DNA of 64,000 nt. It comes from Drosophila miranda (taxonomy: Eukaryota > Arthropoda > Insecta > Diptera > Drosophilidae). The notes under the pieces were generated by a model. That model ran no database searches. It was not told the DNA's origin and saw only the letters and a program-made list of their open reading frames with translations. The position numbers and the translations under genes are program-made. Positions 42,352 through 56,198 of this stretch are shown here, piece after piece. The stretch covers positions 34,159,522 through 34,223,521 of the forward strand of contig NW_022881603.1 of assembly GCF_003369915.1 (NCBI RefSeq), written 5' to 3'. Every line of letters starts with the position of its first letter. Position 1 is the stretch's first letter.

Positions 42352-43260
42352 TATTTTCTAGCAATGCCTATTATATTTATCATGCTGACCGCACCATCGA
42401 TCATAGCCCCGTAATATGTACATATATACTTTGAGCGTAAAGTGTAAATAAAGCAAAAAATATACTTATTTGATGTGTACATATCAAAGGATGTAGACAC
42501 TATTTGTTAATAAATTAAGCAGTAAAAAAAGAATATTGATTTATTTCCTGCATTATATAAATATATGTATAATCATTTCAATTATTGTAACAAGAATATG
42601 TTTACTGTAATATTCAAATATTTTAGATACCAAAGCATGTATCAGTATGCATGTCTCGTAAAAAGAAACAAAACACATGGCTCGTGCCAAGTACTTTACT
42701 GTACAATTATTCTTCTATCACAACATTAATTAACTCTTGAAAATATTTTTAATACATATTTTCTCTTTTGTAAGCCGGATCAAAAAAATATGATGGACCT
42801 TTTATCGTAAGGTAAGATTGTAAGACCACTATTTTGTCTCGCCCTTAAACTATAATCCAGCCAAAAAAAGGTTTAGTATATGTATGTGCATATGTATTTT
42901 CATTTGTATATATAAAATACATAGCTATGAAAGAGTAACATATGTACAGTAGTAACTGTATAACAGACTTATCAAATATTAAAGATTAAACTGCTGTTAT
43001 CAGGTCTTATCCGTATGTTATCGAAACAAATGCAGTATACATATACTACATATGTATATAGATAACAGATCCGTACATGTGAAACGTTCTATCTTCAAAG
43101 GTCTGAAAGCTAAAATGCAACTTATTGATTTCTGTGAGTTTTGACAGTGCTTCCTAATTCTTTTAACAGTTGAGAAAAAATGCATCAAAAACTGCATCAG
43201 CACAGTGTAACGTTTAAACAAGCGATGATCAAAATTTTTTAATACATGTACTGTTATTGC
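42352..43260. other. Orcokinin intron / 3' region, no gene seen
   Basis: About 900 bases of AT-rich sequence between the two orcokinin peptide exons. It contains TATGTA-type microsatellite stretches and several AATAAA signals (near 42447 and 42511) suitable for ending the B-type transcript. No coding potential recognised. Confidence 0.4.
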
Positions 43261-43507
43261 AGGTTAATCGCTACCACGAACGGACAAACGGTCGGATTTT
43301 AAAACCAAGTACAACATTAAGTCCTGTGCGGAGAGATTAACACCAGGGAAGGTAGTGAGTAGCCACCATAGGGAGGCAGTGCCATACCTTATTAGAATGG
43401 ATCCCATCTATAACAAGGACAGCACCTGGGCCAGCAAACTCAAAAGGAACTTCGATGAAATTGACAAGGCTTCGGCCAGCTTCAGCATACTGAACCAACT
43501 TGTCTAG

Positions 43508-43846
43508 TCTAGTGATATCATTTTAGGCGCTTGTAAATGCTCACGGCTACGAACGAATGCACGAACAGATACAGATACTCCAAATATGCTTCATGTCAAG
43601 GGATTATAGCCAAATAAACGAAATGCACCTATTATAAATAAAACGAATATGATTGTTATTAACATGTTTATTTATTATTCTTTTAATGTTGAGTTTTGTG
43701 AAAGGTCATACCAGATCTAAATGCAGCGAATTTTTTTTTCTTTTAATCAAGGGACTATTTAAATACAAATTTCATTTGATAATTATATTTAAAACAGTAA
43801 GTCATTAATATTTTTATTTACTTGCATTACGGCGATGGGGGATAAC
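43508..43846. other. Convergent 3' intergenic region of orcokinin and G-alpha-s
   Basis: AT-rich 339 bases with AATAAA near 43637 on the plus strand. It should hold the polyadenylation sites of the two convergent genes. Nothing else seen. Confidence 0.4.
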
Positions 43847-46289
<2,443 letters not shown>

Positions 46290-48216
46290 TGCAGCCCAGG
46301 GAGTCCACCAACACGTCGCTCGATTTTCCTGGTTAGCGTCGGGTGACTCGGCACCCCTTGTATTTTCTCCGTTCTGCTCCAGTATAGCTGAGTTTTCGAG
46401 TCAATACACAATTTTCCTATGTATCGTTCACTTCTCCAATCTCAGTAACACCACCGGTCCGGTCCGCTCACAGCTTCGATAGATAAGCGCCGAAAGCTGA
46501 ATTTAGGCATTAGAAATAAAAATAAATTCAATTAGTTTCAGCAGACCTAATGAAATACTATTGGTAAGAGAGTATATTGCAAAGTTTAGCCATTACTGGG
46601 ACTGAGCGGGCATTCAATAATTTTTGCACAGCTCCTCCATCTAACATCTAAATGAATGTTCTTTTCATTTGAATATTCCAACAAAAAGTTTATTTATTTT
46701 GTACTTATACATATGTGTGTACATGCAGGTGTGTATAAAAGAAACTGCGACACTACTGCCCACGAATTTATAATGTGAGTCACGGATTGATTGTCTGTAG
46801 CTCAAGCAGAGCTTTAATGTTTCCGAAAATTATGCTGCTGGTTTGCTTGTACACCCGAAATCTATTAAAAATTACAATAATTCACTCGAATACATCAGAG
46901 CCCAGCACCCCCACCCAGCAGTAGCAGGACGAATCGTATACATCAGGGCAGTGTAACAGGTGAAGCAGAGGGCGGGTGGAATTTTTGCGCATACAAAGGT
47001 GCAGGTACGCATGTACATAGAGATACCAACATAATTTCATCTGCAGGCCCGTAAGGCAGCTAATACATACACATGTATGTAGTACGATGTCTATATTTTT
47101 GTATACACATTCAGTGGGCGAATTTTTTTGTTTTACCGAAATATATGTATGTAAATGGGCGAAAATTTGATTAACATTTTAAGCGGGTACATATATATGT
47201 ACATATATTAGACAGATATGTGTACACATCGTTGTGTATCTAATCATATGTGCGGATGTATGTGTTTGGATATATATGCATATAGACACAAGTTCTCGGT
47301 TTGCATGTGTGAATGGATGTACATAAATAAATGTATGTACATATATCTCTATATGTATATATTGCCCAGAATATTTGCCATTTCTTTGACACTTTTGGAA
47401 ACTATATTATACCCATCTGATAGTGTTTTGAATTCATGCGCGAACGATTTAACGATTTTTATTCATGGGAGCAGAGCAACTTGGGTGGTTGAGCAAAAGC
47501 AAAGGTGCACACACGATATCGGAGCAACTTTCGGAGGTGCAGAAAAAGATACTTTGATGACACTTGCCGCGTTATGAGCGGACTTTCAATGGCCAAACAT
47601 TTTCCACCTGCCCTGGATTGCAATGCATGAAATTGTCACTCTAGAAATTCATTTTAATATCACCTAAACTCACTTTTTTATATTTTTTATTTTATGTATT
47701 CAACCTAGGGATGGGATCAGTGTGACCCCAGTTGATATCGGGTCTATCGATAGTGGTATTTTGGTATATTTCTTCTTCATTCTTCTTTCAAACGTAAACA
47801 GCCTTATTTCGTTTCTTTTCAATGTATGCCCAGCTCATATGTGTATGTATGAGTGAGCGAGTGAGTAAGAACAAAGTAGAAAACATAATGTAAGATCAAG
47901 AAATTTTGAATTTGCTTATCGATTATTTTTTTGCATTTGATCGATTTCAGAATCAGAAATATACAGGAAAATACCGTCATATTTTAAGAATATACAGTAA
48001 ATATACCGACGAATTCAAGTTTTATTATACATATTCCTCGTTTTTGATATTCCGTCGACTATTACTAGCTAGGTAGATCTCTCAGTCCTGCCCACATAAT
48101 TTTATCCAATAAATTAATCAATTTTCTACTTGACTGGTTTGTTTTAAATACTTGACTTATTTTCTTGCTACGGCGATTGCTGTTTTTTTCTCCAACAACA
48201 ATATAGCGTCTCGTTA
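46290..48216. other. Upstream region of G-alpha-s, no gene seen
   Basis: 1.9 kb without a convincing exon. 46290-46500 is probably 5' UTR and nearby sequence of G-alpha-s. 46690-47370 is rich in TATGTA/TACATA microsatellite. One promoter-like cluster lies at 47718-47771. From 48040 to 48110 the sequence resembles 54895-54960 on the other side of the gypsy element. Confidence 0.4.
47718..47771. promoter_or_regulatory. Housekeeping-type promoter cluster (motif 1, DRE, motif 6)
   Basis: Within 54 bases lie CAGTGTGACC (motif 1 on the minus strand, 47718-47727), TATCGATA (DREF site, 47745-47752) and TTTGGTATATTT (motif 6, ending 47771). This combination marks TATA-less promoters of broadly used genes. 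No first exon could be attached on either side. It may serve G-alpha-s through an untranslated exon, or a gene cut off by the gypsy insertion. Confidence 0.45.
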
Positions 48217-48220
48217 TGAT

Positions 48221-48419
48221 TGTAAACTTTTAATAGCACGGTTTTATTATATGTTCTTCTTTCTTGATCGGCGTATTCGAATGAATGTGTGTTGGCATAT
48301 CGATACTTGTCGAGGACAAGTATCGATATATCGAGTACATTGGTATTTCTTATAATACTATCGATGAGTAAATCTTAAACTAATATTCAAATCTTATAAA
48401 CTAATATTCATATCTTACA
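48221..48419 (-). repeat. 3' LTR of gypsy copy 1
   Basis: 199 bases, TGTAAAC...TCTTACA on the plus strand. Differs from its partner at one position (CAAATC here, CGAATC there, near 48390). Contains a TATCGATA-bearing palindrome. Confidence 0.92.
48298..48328. promoter_or_regulatory. DRE-containing palindrome in the gypsy LTR
   Basis: Two perfect 14-base arms (TATCGATACTTGTC and its reverse complement) surround a 3-base GAG loop. Each arm ends in a DREF consensus, TATCGATA. The same palindrome lies in the other LTR at 54491-54521. It is a candidate promoter element of the retrotransposon. Confidence 0.6.
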
Positions 48420-48525
48420 TTCGGGCAACCTGACTACAAATCGCCCACGATCTACACACTAAGGCATACAGTTGGTTAAACATTTCTTATTCGGTATTGT
48501 CTTACTTAACATACTATTTCATCGA

Positions 48526-51500
48526 TTAACAACATGAGACCATGGTTTTATCCTTACACTCTACCCAGGGTTTAAGCCTTGCTGGTTCTAATATACTTCG
48601 GAATGGCATTTGCGTCAACTGACAGTCCTCAATGTCAACAACCTCATAACGATCATTATCCAATACTCTATTGATCCTGTACGGTCCTCGATACTTTGGT
48701 GCGAACTTCTTATTGATCCCCGGTGTTGTGTCCACATGCCGGACTGCTACATAGTCACCAGGTTCATACTTTAATGGGGCTCTATGTTTATGGGCATACA
48801 TCTTCTCATTTGTTTTCTGCGACAACCGTATGTTCTCACTTGCTATTTCTCTTATAGTTTCCAACTCTCTAAGTTCTGACGCTAACTTCTCCTCTAGGTA
48901 TTCGGTTAATTCATCTACAACGGGTCCTTTCTGAGGTATTCCAAATAACAATGTGCTAGGTGTCTTTTTATACCCGATACTCAAAATGAGTATTGGGGTA
49001 TATTAGATTTGTGGTAAAAATGGATGTGTGTAACTTCCAGAAGGAATCGTTTCCGACCCCATAAAGTATATATATTCTTGATCAGCATCAATAGCCGAGT
49101 AAATTGAGCCCTGTCTGTCTGTCCGTCTGTCCGTCCGTCCGTCAGTCCGTCCCCTTCAGCGCCTAGTGCTCAAAGACTATAAGAGCTAGAGCAACGATGT
49201 TTTGTATCCAGACTTCTGTGATATGTCACTGCTACAAGAATATTTCAAAACTTTGCCCCGCCCACATCCGCCCCCAGAAAGGGCAGAATCGTAGAAGATG
49301 ACTATATCTTCTAGAGCGCAAAATCTGAACCAGATCGTATAATTATTATAGACAGAATCAAGAAAACAATTTCATTCTTTCTCGCTCTGTCTCTCTCTTA
49401 CACACAGGTTTCATGGTCGGTTTTGCCAATTGCAAAATATGAGTTCCATGATCTCAGAACCTATAAGAGCCAGAGCAACCAAATTTGGTATCCACACTCC
49501 TGTGATATCGGACCTTGACCATTTTGTGTCAAAATTTCGCCACACCCCCCGCCATAGATAATGACCATATCTATCAGATTGCTGAATCTGGATCAGATCA
49601 GAGAATTTTTATAGCCAAAAGGAACAAATCAATTTGCAGTGGCTACGCAGCGCCCGACGTCACGCTCAGACTGATTTTCTGTCTCTCTCGCACGCACTCT
49701 TTGTCGTGTCGTTTAATATTAGCGGCGTCTGCCGGAGGAGAGCCATACTGACTTAGTATCGGGTATAACTGTAGAGTTGCGGTGTCCGCAGCAACTCACA
49801 ACGTTCCCCCTCGTTCGTACTGCTGTTAACGGAGTTATTAATGGCGTGCTCTACCTTGCTCATCAACCTATACCAATCGGCTTGCTCAAGGGGCTCTGAC
49901 AGTTTTCCTAACATAGGAGTAAGAACACGATTCACCCGCTCCACTTGGCCATTCGCCTGCGGTGCACCTGTAGCTACCTTAATGTGCTCTATCCCTCTCT
50001 CCTGCAGAAAACTAGAGAACTCTAACGAGGTGAAACAGGTCCCACGATCTGATATTATCCTAGTAGGGCGACTATAGAAATCAAAATATTTACTTAAGGC
50101 ATCATTCGCTTCCCGCGTGCTGGTACTATTAACCGGGAACAATTTGACATCTATTACCACAAGGAGGTGTTTTCGCTTAGATCTAATACTCGGCAACGGA
50201 CCCAAATGATCAACATGTAGGGTATGAAAAGGAACACACGACTTTGGGATACTATGGAGCGTTCTGTTATGGATTGTTTTAGGCATCGAGTGTAGTATAC
50301 ACGGTAGACAGTTTCTGATGAACCTTGCCACTTTACTTCTCATTGACGGAAACCAGTAGGTCCTCAAAAGGTCACTCACGCACTTCTCTGCGGCCAGATG
50401 TCCTAGTTTTTCGTGTGACCGCCTTATCAACTGCTCTTCCATACACATTGGTACATAGAAACATAGTTTGTTTTCACAACTCCTCTTGTAAACAATACCA
50501 TCTATCATTTCAAAATCTACTTCAATTCCATCCTGTAGCATTTTTCGAATCCTAACTACTTCCTTGTCTCGCATCTGTTCTGTTTGCAATATCAAATCAA
50601 CATCTTCTGGCGTTGCACCTACTACCCCAACTATCAATGATTTTAGTAATCTTTCCTCCTGAAACTCTAACTTGTCCCTCTCTACTGTATCCTCAACACA
50701 TTTTTTCTCTTTATCTGAATTCCTACTACTAATGTACTTTACTCCCCCCACCACATCGTTAACGCTTCCTCTACATTGGCTCAAATCTCTAATTTCAATC
50801 TTCCATCCATCCTCTTCCCTATATTCACTATTCTCTATGTTATCTCTACAATTACCACCAAGGTTCTCTCTATCATCAGACTTCCACCTATTTCCCAATC
50901 TACTTCCTACTGCACTTGATTCTCCACACTCAATCGCAGGGTTCTCTACGGTACCTCTATGCTCACTACCAGTGTTGTCTCTACTTACACTTTTCCTTGT
51001 ATATTGCTTTCTACTCTCATCTTTTTCTAAATTAGACTTTTCTAAACCGTATTTGACTCTATAACCATCCTCTAACATATTCGTCACTTGATCTTGTCTG
51101 CTCAGCGCATCAACGTGCGCCATACTGGCCCCAGGTCTGTGCATAATGGAGTAATCATAGTTCTCTAACTCTAGGGACCACCGTGCTATCTTAGGACTAA
51201 TTGACTTTCTGGTTAACGTCTGTACTAACGAATTACAATCCGTGATTATTTTGAAGGACCTATGCTCCAAATATGCTCTAAAACGCCTCAATGCATAAAT
51301 TATAGCCAATGTCTCTAGTTCGAAACTATGATAACGTGATTCTCTTTCTGTTGTTTTGCCGGAATAATAGGACACAGGGTGCATCTTCCCATCATCTTGT
51401 CTTTGCATCAGTATTGCGCCATAACCGTATGAACTTGCGTCTGTATGTAATTCCGTTTCTCTATTTGGGCTAAAAATGGCTAATACCGGAGGATTTGCCA

Positions 51501-52843
51501 ACGCATTCTTAAGAGTTTCAAACGTCTTCACCTGTTCTCTATTCATGGGAAACGGACCACCTTCTTTTAACAACTGCACCAAAGGCTTAGCTGTCGTCGC
51601 AAATGACAACATGAAACGTCGAAAATACGAAAAGAATCCCAAGCATGAGTGCAGTGCTTTTACATTTTGAGGGACTGGGTATTTTTTTAAGGCCTCAATA
51701 TGGGAATCACTAGGAACTATTCCGTTTTGATTAACTTTATACCCCAGGAAATCGATGTTTCGATTGACAAACCTACACTTTTTTAGATTTATCTCTAAAT
51801 TTTGCTCGCTAAACCGAATTCATAGTCTTTTTAATATATCCATGTGTTCTTCAACTGTTTTAGTCGCTACTAATTATCATCCATGTACACTACTATGCTT
51901 TTGTTCCTAATAAAGTCTCTCAAGAGCTCCGAAATAAATCTCTGAAAAATAGCGGATCCATTTTTTAACCCAAAGGGCATTCTCAAGTACTCATACTGTT
52001 CTTGCGGTGTCACAAACGATGTATACGGAACTGATTTTTCTTCTACGCCTATTTGATGATACCCACTTTTCAAATCTATAATGGAAAAACAGCACTTGTT
52101 TTCTAAAAACTCAAGACAGTCCTCAATAAGGGGCAATGGGAAATTATCTTTAACAATTCGTTTGTTCAGACCACGGTAATCGACACACATTCGAAGTTCT
52201 CCTGATTTTTTTTTACTAGGACCAACGGGGAAGCATAAGGAGACTCACTATGACGGACTACTTTCTTTTCTAACAGATCATCTACTATTTCAGCAACTTT
52301 CTCTCTCTCATGGTAGGATAAACGACGCGGAGTACAATGAAATGGTGTTGTTTCTGTTACACGAATCTGCATCTGATACTTTGGTGGTGCTTTAAAGTCA
52401 AATTCTTTGTGTAAATAGTATGTCTTAATAACTTCCCTACACTTTTCTGCAAGAGTGGGGCCAAATTCGAAACCTACGTTAATATGCTCCTCTTCATCAA
52501 TCTCTGCCGCCGCACAAAAGTTACTGAATTCGTCGCCTTGATTCATATTCTCGATGGCCATTTTGTCATTCCTTGAGTTTTCTTGTGTCTGATTTTTAAA
52601 TGGATTAGAACGTTTGATTAGCTCGCTTCTTTCTGATTGATTACCATCTAACTTATCATATAGTCTTATGTTAATATTATTTTTACGTTCGGTGAATAAA
52701 GACGCACAGGTTAAACTAATAGCTTTTTGCTTTAACGAACTTAATGATGTGTGTTGCTTCGCATTGATATTTTTCCTATGAACAAATTTTATTTCAATAA
52801 CTTTAAGGGCATCGCGTCCCAACAATACCGGCAAAGGCAGCAT
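48526..52843 (-). pseudogene. gypsy copy 1 pol (RT-RNase H-integrase), broken
   Basis: RT motifs include MCVDYRGLNKRIVKDNFPLP, IDLKSGYHQIGVEEKSVPYT, LRMPFGLKNGSAIFQRFI and VVYMDD. RNase H shows ELHTDASSYGYGAIL. Integrase has an HHCC-like zinc region (HEKLGHLAAEK, CLPC), HVDHLGPLPS, IISDRGTCFTS and QANGQVERVNR. Lesions are an A-run one base short (52205-52215), a one-base loss just after the MDD box (near 51874), a TGA after ILKRL (near 51821), a 15-base loss in integrase (near 50149) and DINE-1 copy 10. The C-terminal GPY/F-like tail (YEPGDYVAVRHVD, KYRGPYRINRV) continues at 48966-48526. Confidence 0.88.
48968..49815 (+). mobile_element. DINE-1/ISY-like copy 10, internally deleted, in gypsy integrase
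   Basis: Both ends are typical, but about 300 bases are missing at 49549-49554, where the CGCCACACCCCC block jumps to the ATAGATAATGACC block. Another short loss occurs near 49280. The insertion falls in the integrase tail between STNE and TPSTLLFG. The gypsy target itself reads CTCGTTCG, which overlaps the family's CCTCGTT end. Confidence 0.85.
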
Positions 52844-53080
52844 GTTATCATCTACGATGTTTAATAAAACGATATATTTCTTTGTTCAAAATTCAATATG
52901 GCACTTAAATTTTCACCATATGGGAATTGGTTGTCCTCCTAGTCCATAGTATTTCCTAACTTCATTATAGGCTTCAACTATAGCCGACTTCGGTATCAAA
53001 GACTTATGAATAAAACTTACAGGGCTACCTGTATCAAATAGACTAAAAATACTGACGCCTCTTTGTTCACCAAACGGAAG

Positions 53081-54253
53081 TCATAAAGTGATTAATTGGA
53101 CAGCCGCTAAATCGTCGTTGTTTTTTTCTCCTGGTCGCTCCTCATCTTGAACTGCAGCTACCCTAGTGGCCATCTTTCGTTTCGGGCACTGCGAATATAG
53201 GTGGCTGGTACTCCAACAGTTAAAACATGCCCCATTCGGTCTCTTTGGCTGACTGCATTCCTTCATAACGTGCCCAAATTGCCGACAGTTGTAGCAACGC
53301 ATTGCGCCACCACCTTGCTGCTGCCCAACTGCCATACTCACATTTAGTTTTCCCTTTGTCATACCTTCGCTACGAATTGCTACGACGCCAGGAGCTCTTC
53401 TGACCTTATCATAGGTGACCATCTTGTCACGCAACTCGTTGAGTGTGCTGCAATATAGCATGGATGCTGCCATGCCCGTCTTGTCCTGCAGTGCCTCCAC
53501 GATGAATTTGACCACATCGCTCGTGGCCATGTCTGCTTGCGACGCTATGCTGCACATTGCGACGAAATATTGCAATGCGCTTTCATTATTTGCAATTTTC
53601 CGTGCCTCCAGTCACTTTCCAATGTCCCACGCTGTCACTTTCTGCTCAAAGACGTTGAGCAATTCTGCTCGCATCAATTGCCAAGTCAAAGGCGCCACAT
53701 GGTCGATGTACGCCTTCGCCGATCCGCCTAACAGCCGCTTCGCTAATATCCAGCATTTGGACTCGGATACCCCATGGAAATTCATAATGTCCTCAAAGTT
53801 ACTTATCCAACTGGGTACAGCCTGGTCGTCATCTCCAGAAAATGGACGCATCAACGCCTCAATGTGTGTCAAGTCGATGCAATCTCTCGGCGTTTCCAAC
53901 TCCATAGCCTCTTTCTCCGTTTTCAATATGCTTAATTTGAGATCAGCTAAGCGCTTGCGAGAAATGTACAATTGTTCCAACTGCTGCAAACGGCGCGATT
54001 CTTCTTCGTATTCATCTGATCGCATGGTCAATTTCGAACTAGCGTTGTCTTGTCGCGGCATGAATGCTTCTCGAGCCTTCTGCACATTTTCACCATATTC
54101 TTCTGGCGCCGCTTTTACTGCGTATTGTGCACTACGGTTGTCTCTATCTATCTCGCGCTCAACCGGGACTGCAAAAATGTCTGCCTGCATAGTCTCGTCT
54201 GCGCTTGGCGCCGTATTTCCTAGCTCATGCGTGTCTTCCATGATTTTTTCCAC
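53081..54253 (-). pseudogene. gypsy copy 1 gag, one nonsense codon
   Basis: The frame runs from MEKIMEDTHELG through a charged coiled-coil (YEEESRRLQQLEQLYISRKR), a retrotransposon-gag domain (MRPFSGDDDQAVPSWISNFE, LAKRLLGGSAKAYI) and two zinc knuckles (CYNCRQFGHVMKEC, CFNCWSTSHLYSQC). A TGA (53612-53614, minus strand) replaces the CGA seen in copy 2 (GKRLEARK), and it is the only lesion seen. The protease frame follows at about 53050 with the LFDTGSPVS active site; its later part is shifted in both copies. Confidence 0.88.
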
Positions 54254-54413
54254 TGCTGTACGTAATTGGTGTATGTTGGCATCTTGATCAAAATATACGT
54301 TATGTCGCTACGCAATATGTCGCTAAGTTCACTTTTGGTTTTCGCTCTTATGTCTGCATTGTTCATCGCAGAGTTTTTTTTTTTTTTTTTTTGGGCAAAC
54401 CCCACACCTGATA

Positions 54414-54612
54414 TGTAAACTTTTAATAGCACGGTTTTATTATATGTTCTTCTTTCTTGATCGGCGTATTCGAATGAATGTGTGTTGGCATATCGATACT
54501 TGTCGAGGACAAGTATCGATATATCGAGTACATTGGTATTTCTTATAATACTATCGATGAGTAAATCTTAAACTAATATTCGAATCTTATAAACTAATAT
54601 TCATATCTTACA
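54414..54612 (-). repeat. 5' LTR of gypsy copy 1
   Basis: 199-base partner of the left LTR. It is followed, on the element's strand, by ATCAGGTGTGGGG and then a long A-run (the T-run at 54374-54392 on the plus strand). The primer-binding site is not one I recognise. Confidence 0.92.
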
Positions 54613-54616
54613 TGAT

Positions 54617-56198
54617 GAAAACACGAATTTAGCCCTTTTAAGCCCCCTCTATTTAAATAGTTCACCTTCTTCAAGTAAATGGCAGAAAATATTAACGATT
54701 GTAAATTCTTCTTGTAGATTCAGGCCATCTTTCATCTGAAATTAAAAATAACAACGCTAACTTTCACCTGAACTGCGCTAACATGATTAAATTTTCATTA
54801 TTTTCGGTGGAAAATTGAAATACCCGGGGGAACTCGGGGGCTTATAATAGGTTAATTGTTCTCCGCTAAGGATTCGAAACAATATTTTCGATTTTGTTAT
54901 TCCGTCGAATATTACAAGCTATATAGAGTTTTAAGCTTTGCCCACTTAGCTTTATCCCATCGATGATTACAATTTTTACAAAATTAACTACTTTTAATAA
55001 GTTTTATGTATTGTATTTGGACTAAAAAACGGTTTACAAGTTAATGTTTCCCGCAATTGTATGGATTGAGCAATGGTCTCTGTAAGAACACAATGAAATA
55101 GCCTTAAAACAGAGACTACATTTTTTTGCCTGGGATGACAAACATTTTTTCAATTCTATAACATCCTTTCCTAGGGTATGCATTGTTGCAAAAAAGCATT
55201 GCAAAACATGTTGCTGCAGCATTATGTTTTGGAGAAAATTGTTGACGATTTCATTGGCTGAAAAAATGTTGCTGTAGCAACATGTTGCATTTAATTTTTG
55301 ACAATTTTCATTGGCCGAAAGCAAAAATCGCGTCGTTCCGTTTTGCCGGTTCGTGGTTTGGCGGTATATTTAAAAAAAAATATGTTTATATGGATATATG
55401 TATTATATGAGGTGAACATCAAATCCATATTTAAACTAACTAACTAATATTTGATATGAAAAATGTTTATGATAAACATTTTTATAGTCTGTTGTAGGTT
55501 AGAAAACTAAAAGTAAATTTGATATTTTTATTATGTTATAAACATAACAGTTTTATAGGACGATAAAGAGCGCTCATAAGCATGTACTTATTATTTTGGC
55601 CAGTAGTGTACATACGTTTTAAAACGTAATTAATACATACATTTTCTAAAATTGATATGTCTTGGACGCGTAGACGTGATTAGATTCCTGTATAAATCCT
55701 GATCCCGATACTCATTCTTGGTCTCCATAAGGGGACAATAAATTAAAAAATATCGTTCTGATAGCTTTAAAATAGAGATAATAGTTTCTGCCTTCATTGG
55801 AGCCTGGCCTGTGATGTTGTTGAATGGATGGTAATTTCTCAATAGTGCTCTTTTTTAACTTAATAATCGTATCAGTCACCGTCATTCATCGGTTGCCAGC
55901 CCACCACAAACTCGAATGATTTTCTGAGCGGGCGAGTTTCTGAGTTTCATTTTAAGGCCATACAAAAAATTCCATAAAGAGAAAGCACTATCGAGAAATT
56001 ACATTTCACAGTCAGCGACAACCTCAAACTAACTTTGTTCTAATTTAAAATCTGTCGTCAAAACATAAATTTATAAACTTTAATTATTATTCAAGTACAA
56101 AATTATATGTTTTTTTAAACATATTTTAAATGTTTTATCCTCCACCGATTACAAAACTTTCACGTGGTTTGAAACTGGTACCGGAAAAAGCCCAAGGC
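54617..56198. other. Non-repeat region between gypsy copy 1 and transaldolase
   Basis: 1.6 kb with no recognised gene. 55160-55310 holds imperfect repeats of a TTGCTGCAGCA-like motif and of a CATTGGCYGAAA motif. 54895-54960 resembles 48040-48110. A GCGGTATATTT motif (near 55362) resembles promoter motif 6. The longest frames (about 96 and 70 codons) have no coding character. Confidence 0.4.

Larger units (their letters stand above)
38181..43507 (+). pseudogene. Orcokinin: Orcokinin neuropeptide precursor gene, interrupted by a hAT element
   Basis: Orcokinins are secreted neuropeptides. Exon 1 (38181-38285) encodes a signal peptide (MNLLVVLLVVTTVLNFIRAA) and exon 2 (38471-38516) DLSNDELMDGKYLCE. 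A third exon (from about 38746) carries a B-type peptide, NLDSIGGGHLF, between KR sites (38879-38923). It would end RLLSA-stop at 42349-42351, but a hAT transposon lies two codons before the stop. A last exon (from about 43262) ends with KR-NFDEIDKASASFSILNQLV-stop (43448-43507), the A-type peptide. I cannot join exon 2 to either peptide exon without a frame break. The last exon also seems to shift frame near 43340. Peptide sequences survive, but the gene is probably damaged; alternative 3' exons for A and B peptides are known in insects. Confidence 0.8.
48221..54612 (-). mobile_element. Ty3/gypsy LTR retrotransposon, copy 1
   Basis: Two 199-base LTRs that differ at one base bound the element, and TGAT repeats on both sides (48217-48220 and 54613-54616). 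The order on the minus strand is LTR, gag with two CCHC knuckles, aspartic protease, RT, RNase H, integrase and LTR, with no env. A DINE-1 copy interrupts the integrase. The near-identical LTRs mean recent insertion, yet the coding part has stops and shifts, several of them shared with copy 2. Confidence 0.93.

Noticed and set aside
47218..47577. 119-codon frame in the upstream region of G-alpha-s
   Set aside because: It is translated TATGTA-type microsatellite followed by unconserved sequence, without splice or promoter context.
49841..50077. Plus-strand frames over the gypsy pol genes
   Set aside because: Shadows of the minus-strand integrase and gag frames, repeated identically in copy 2 and lacking coding character.
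52201..52220. A-run in gypsy RT as a programmed frameshift site
   Set aside because: It lies inside the RT domain, not at the gag-pol joint, and a one-base shortening of a homopolymer explains it more simply.
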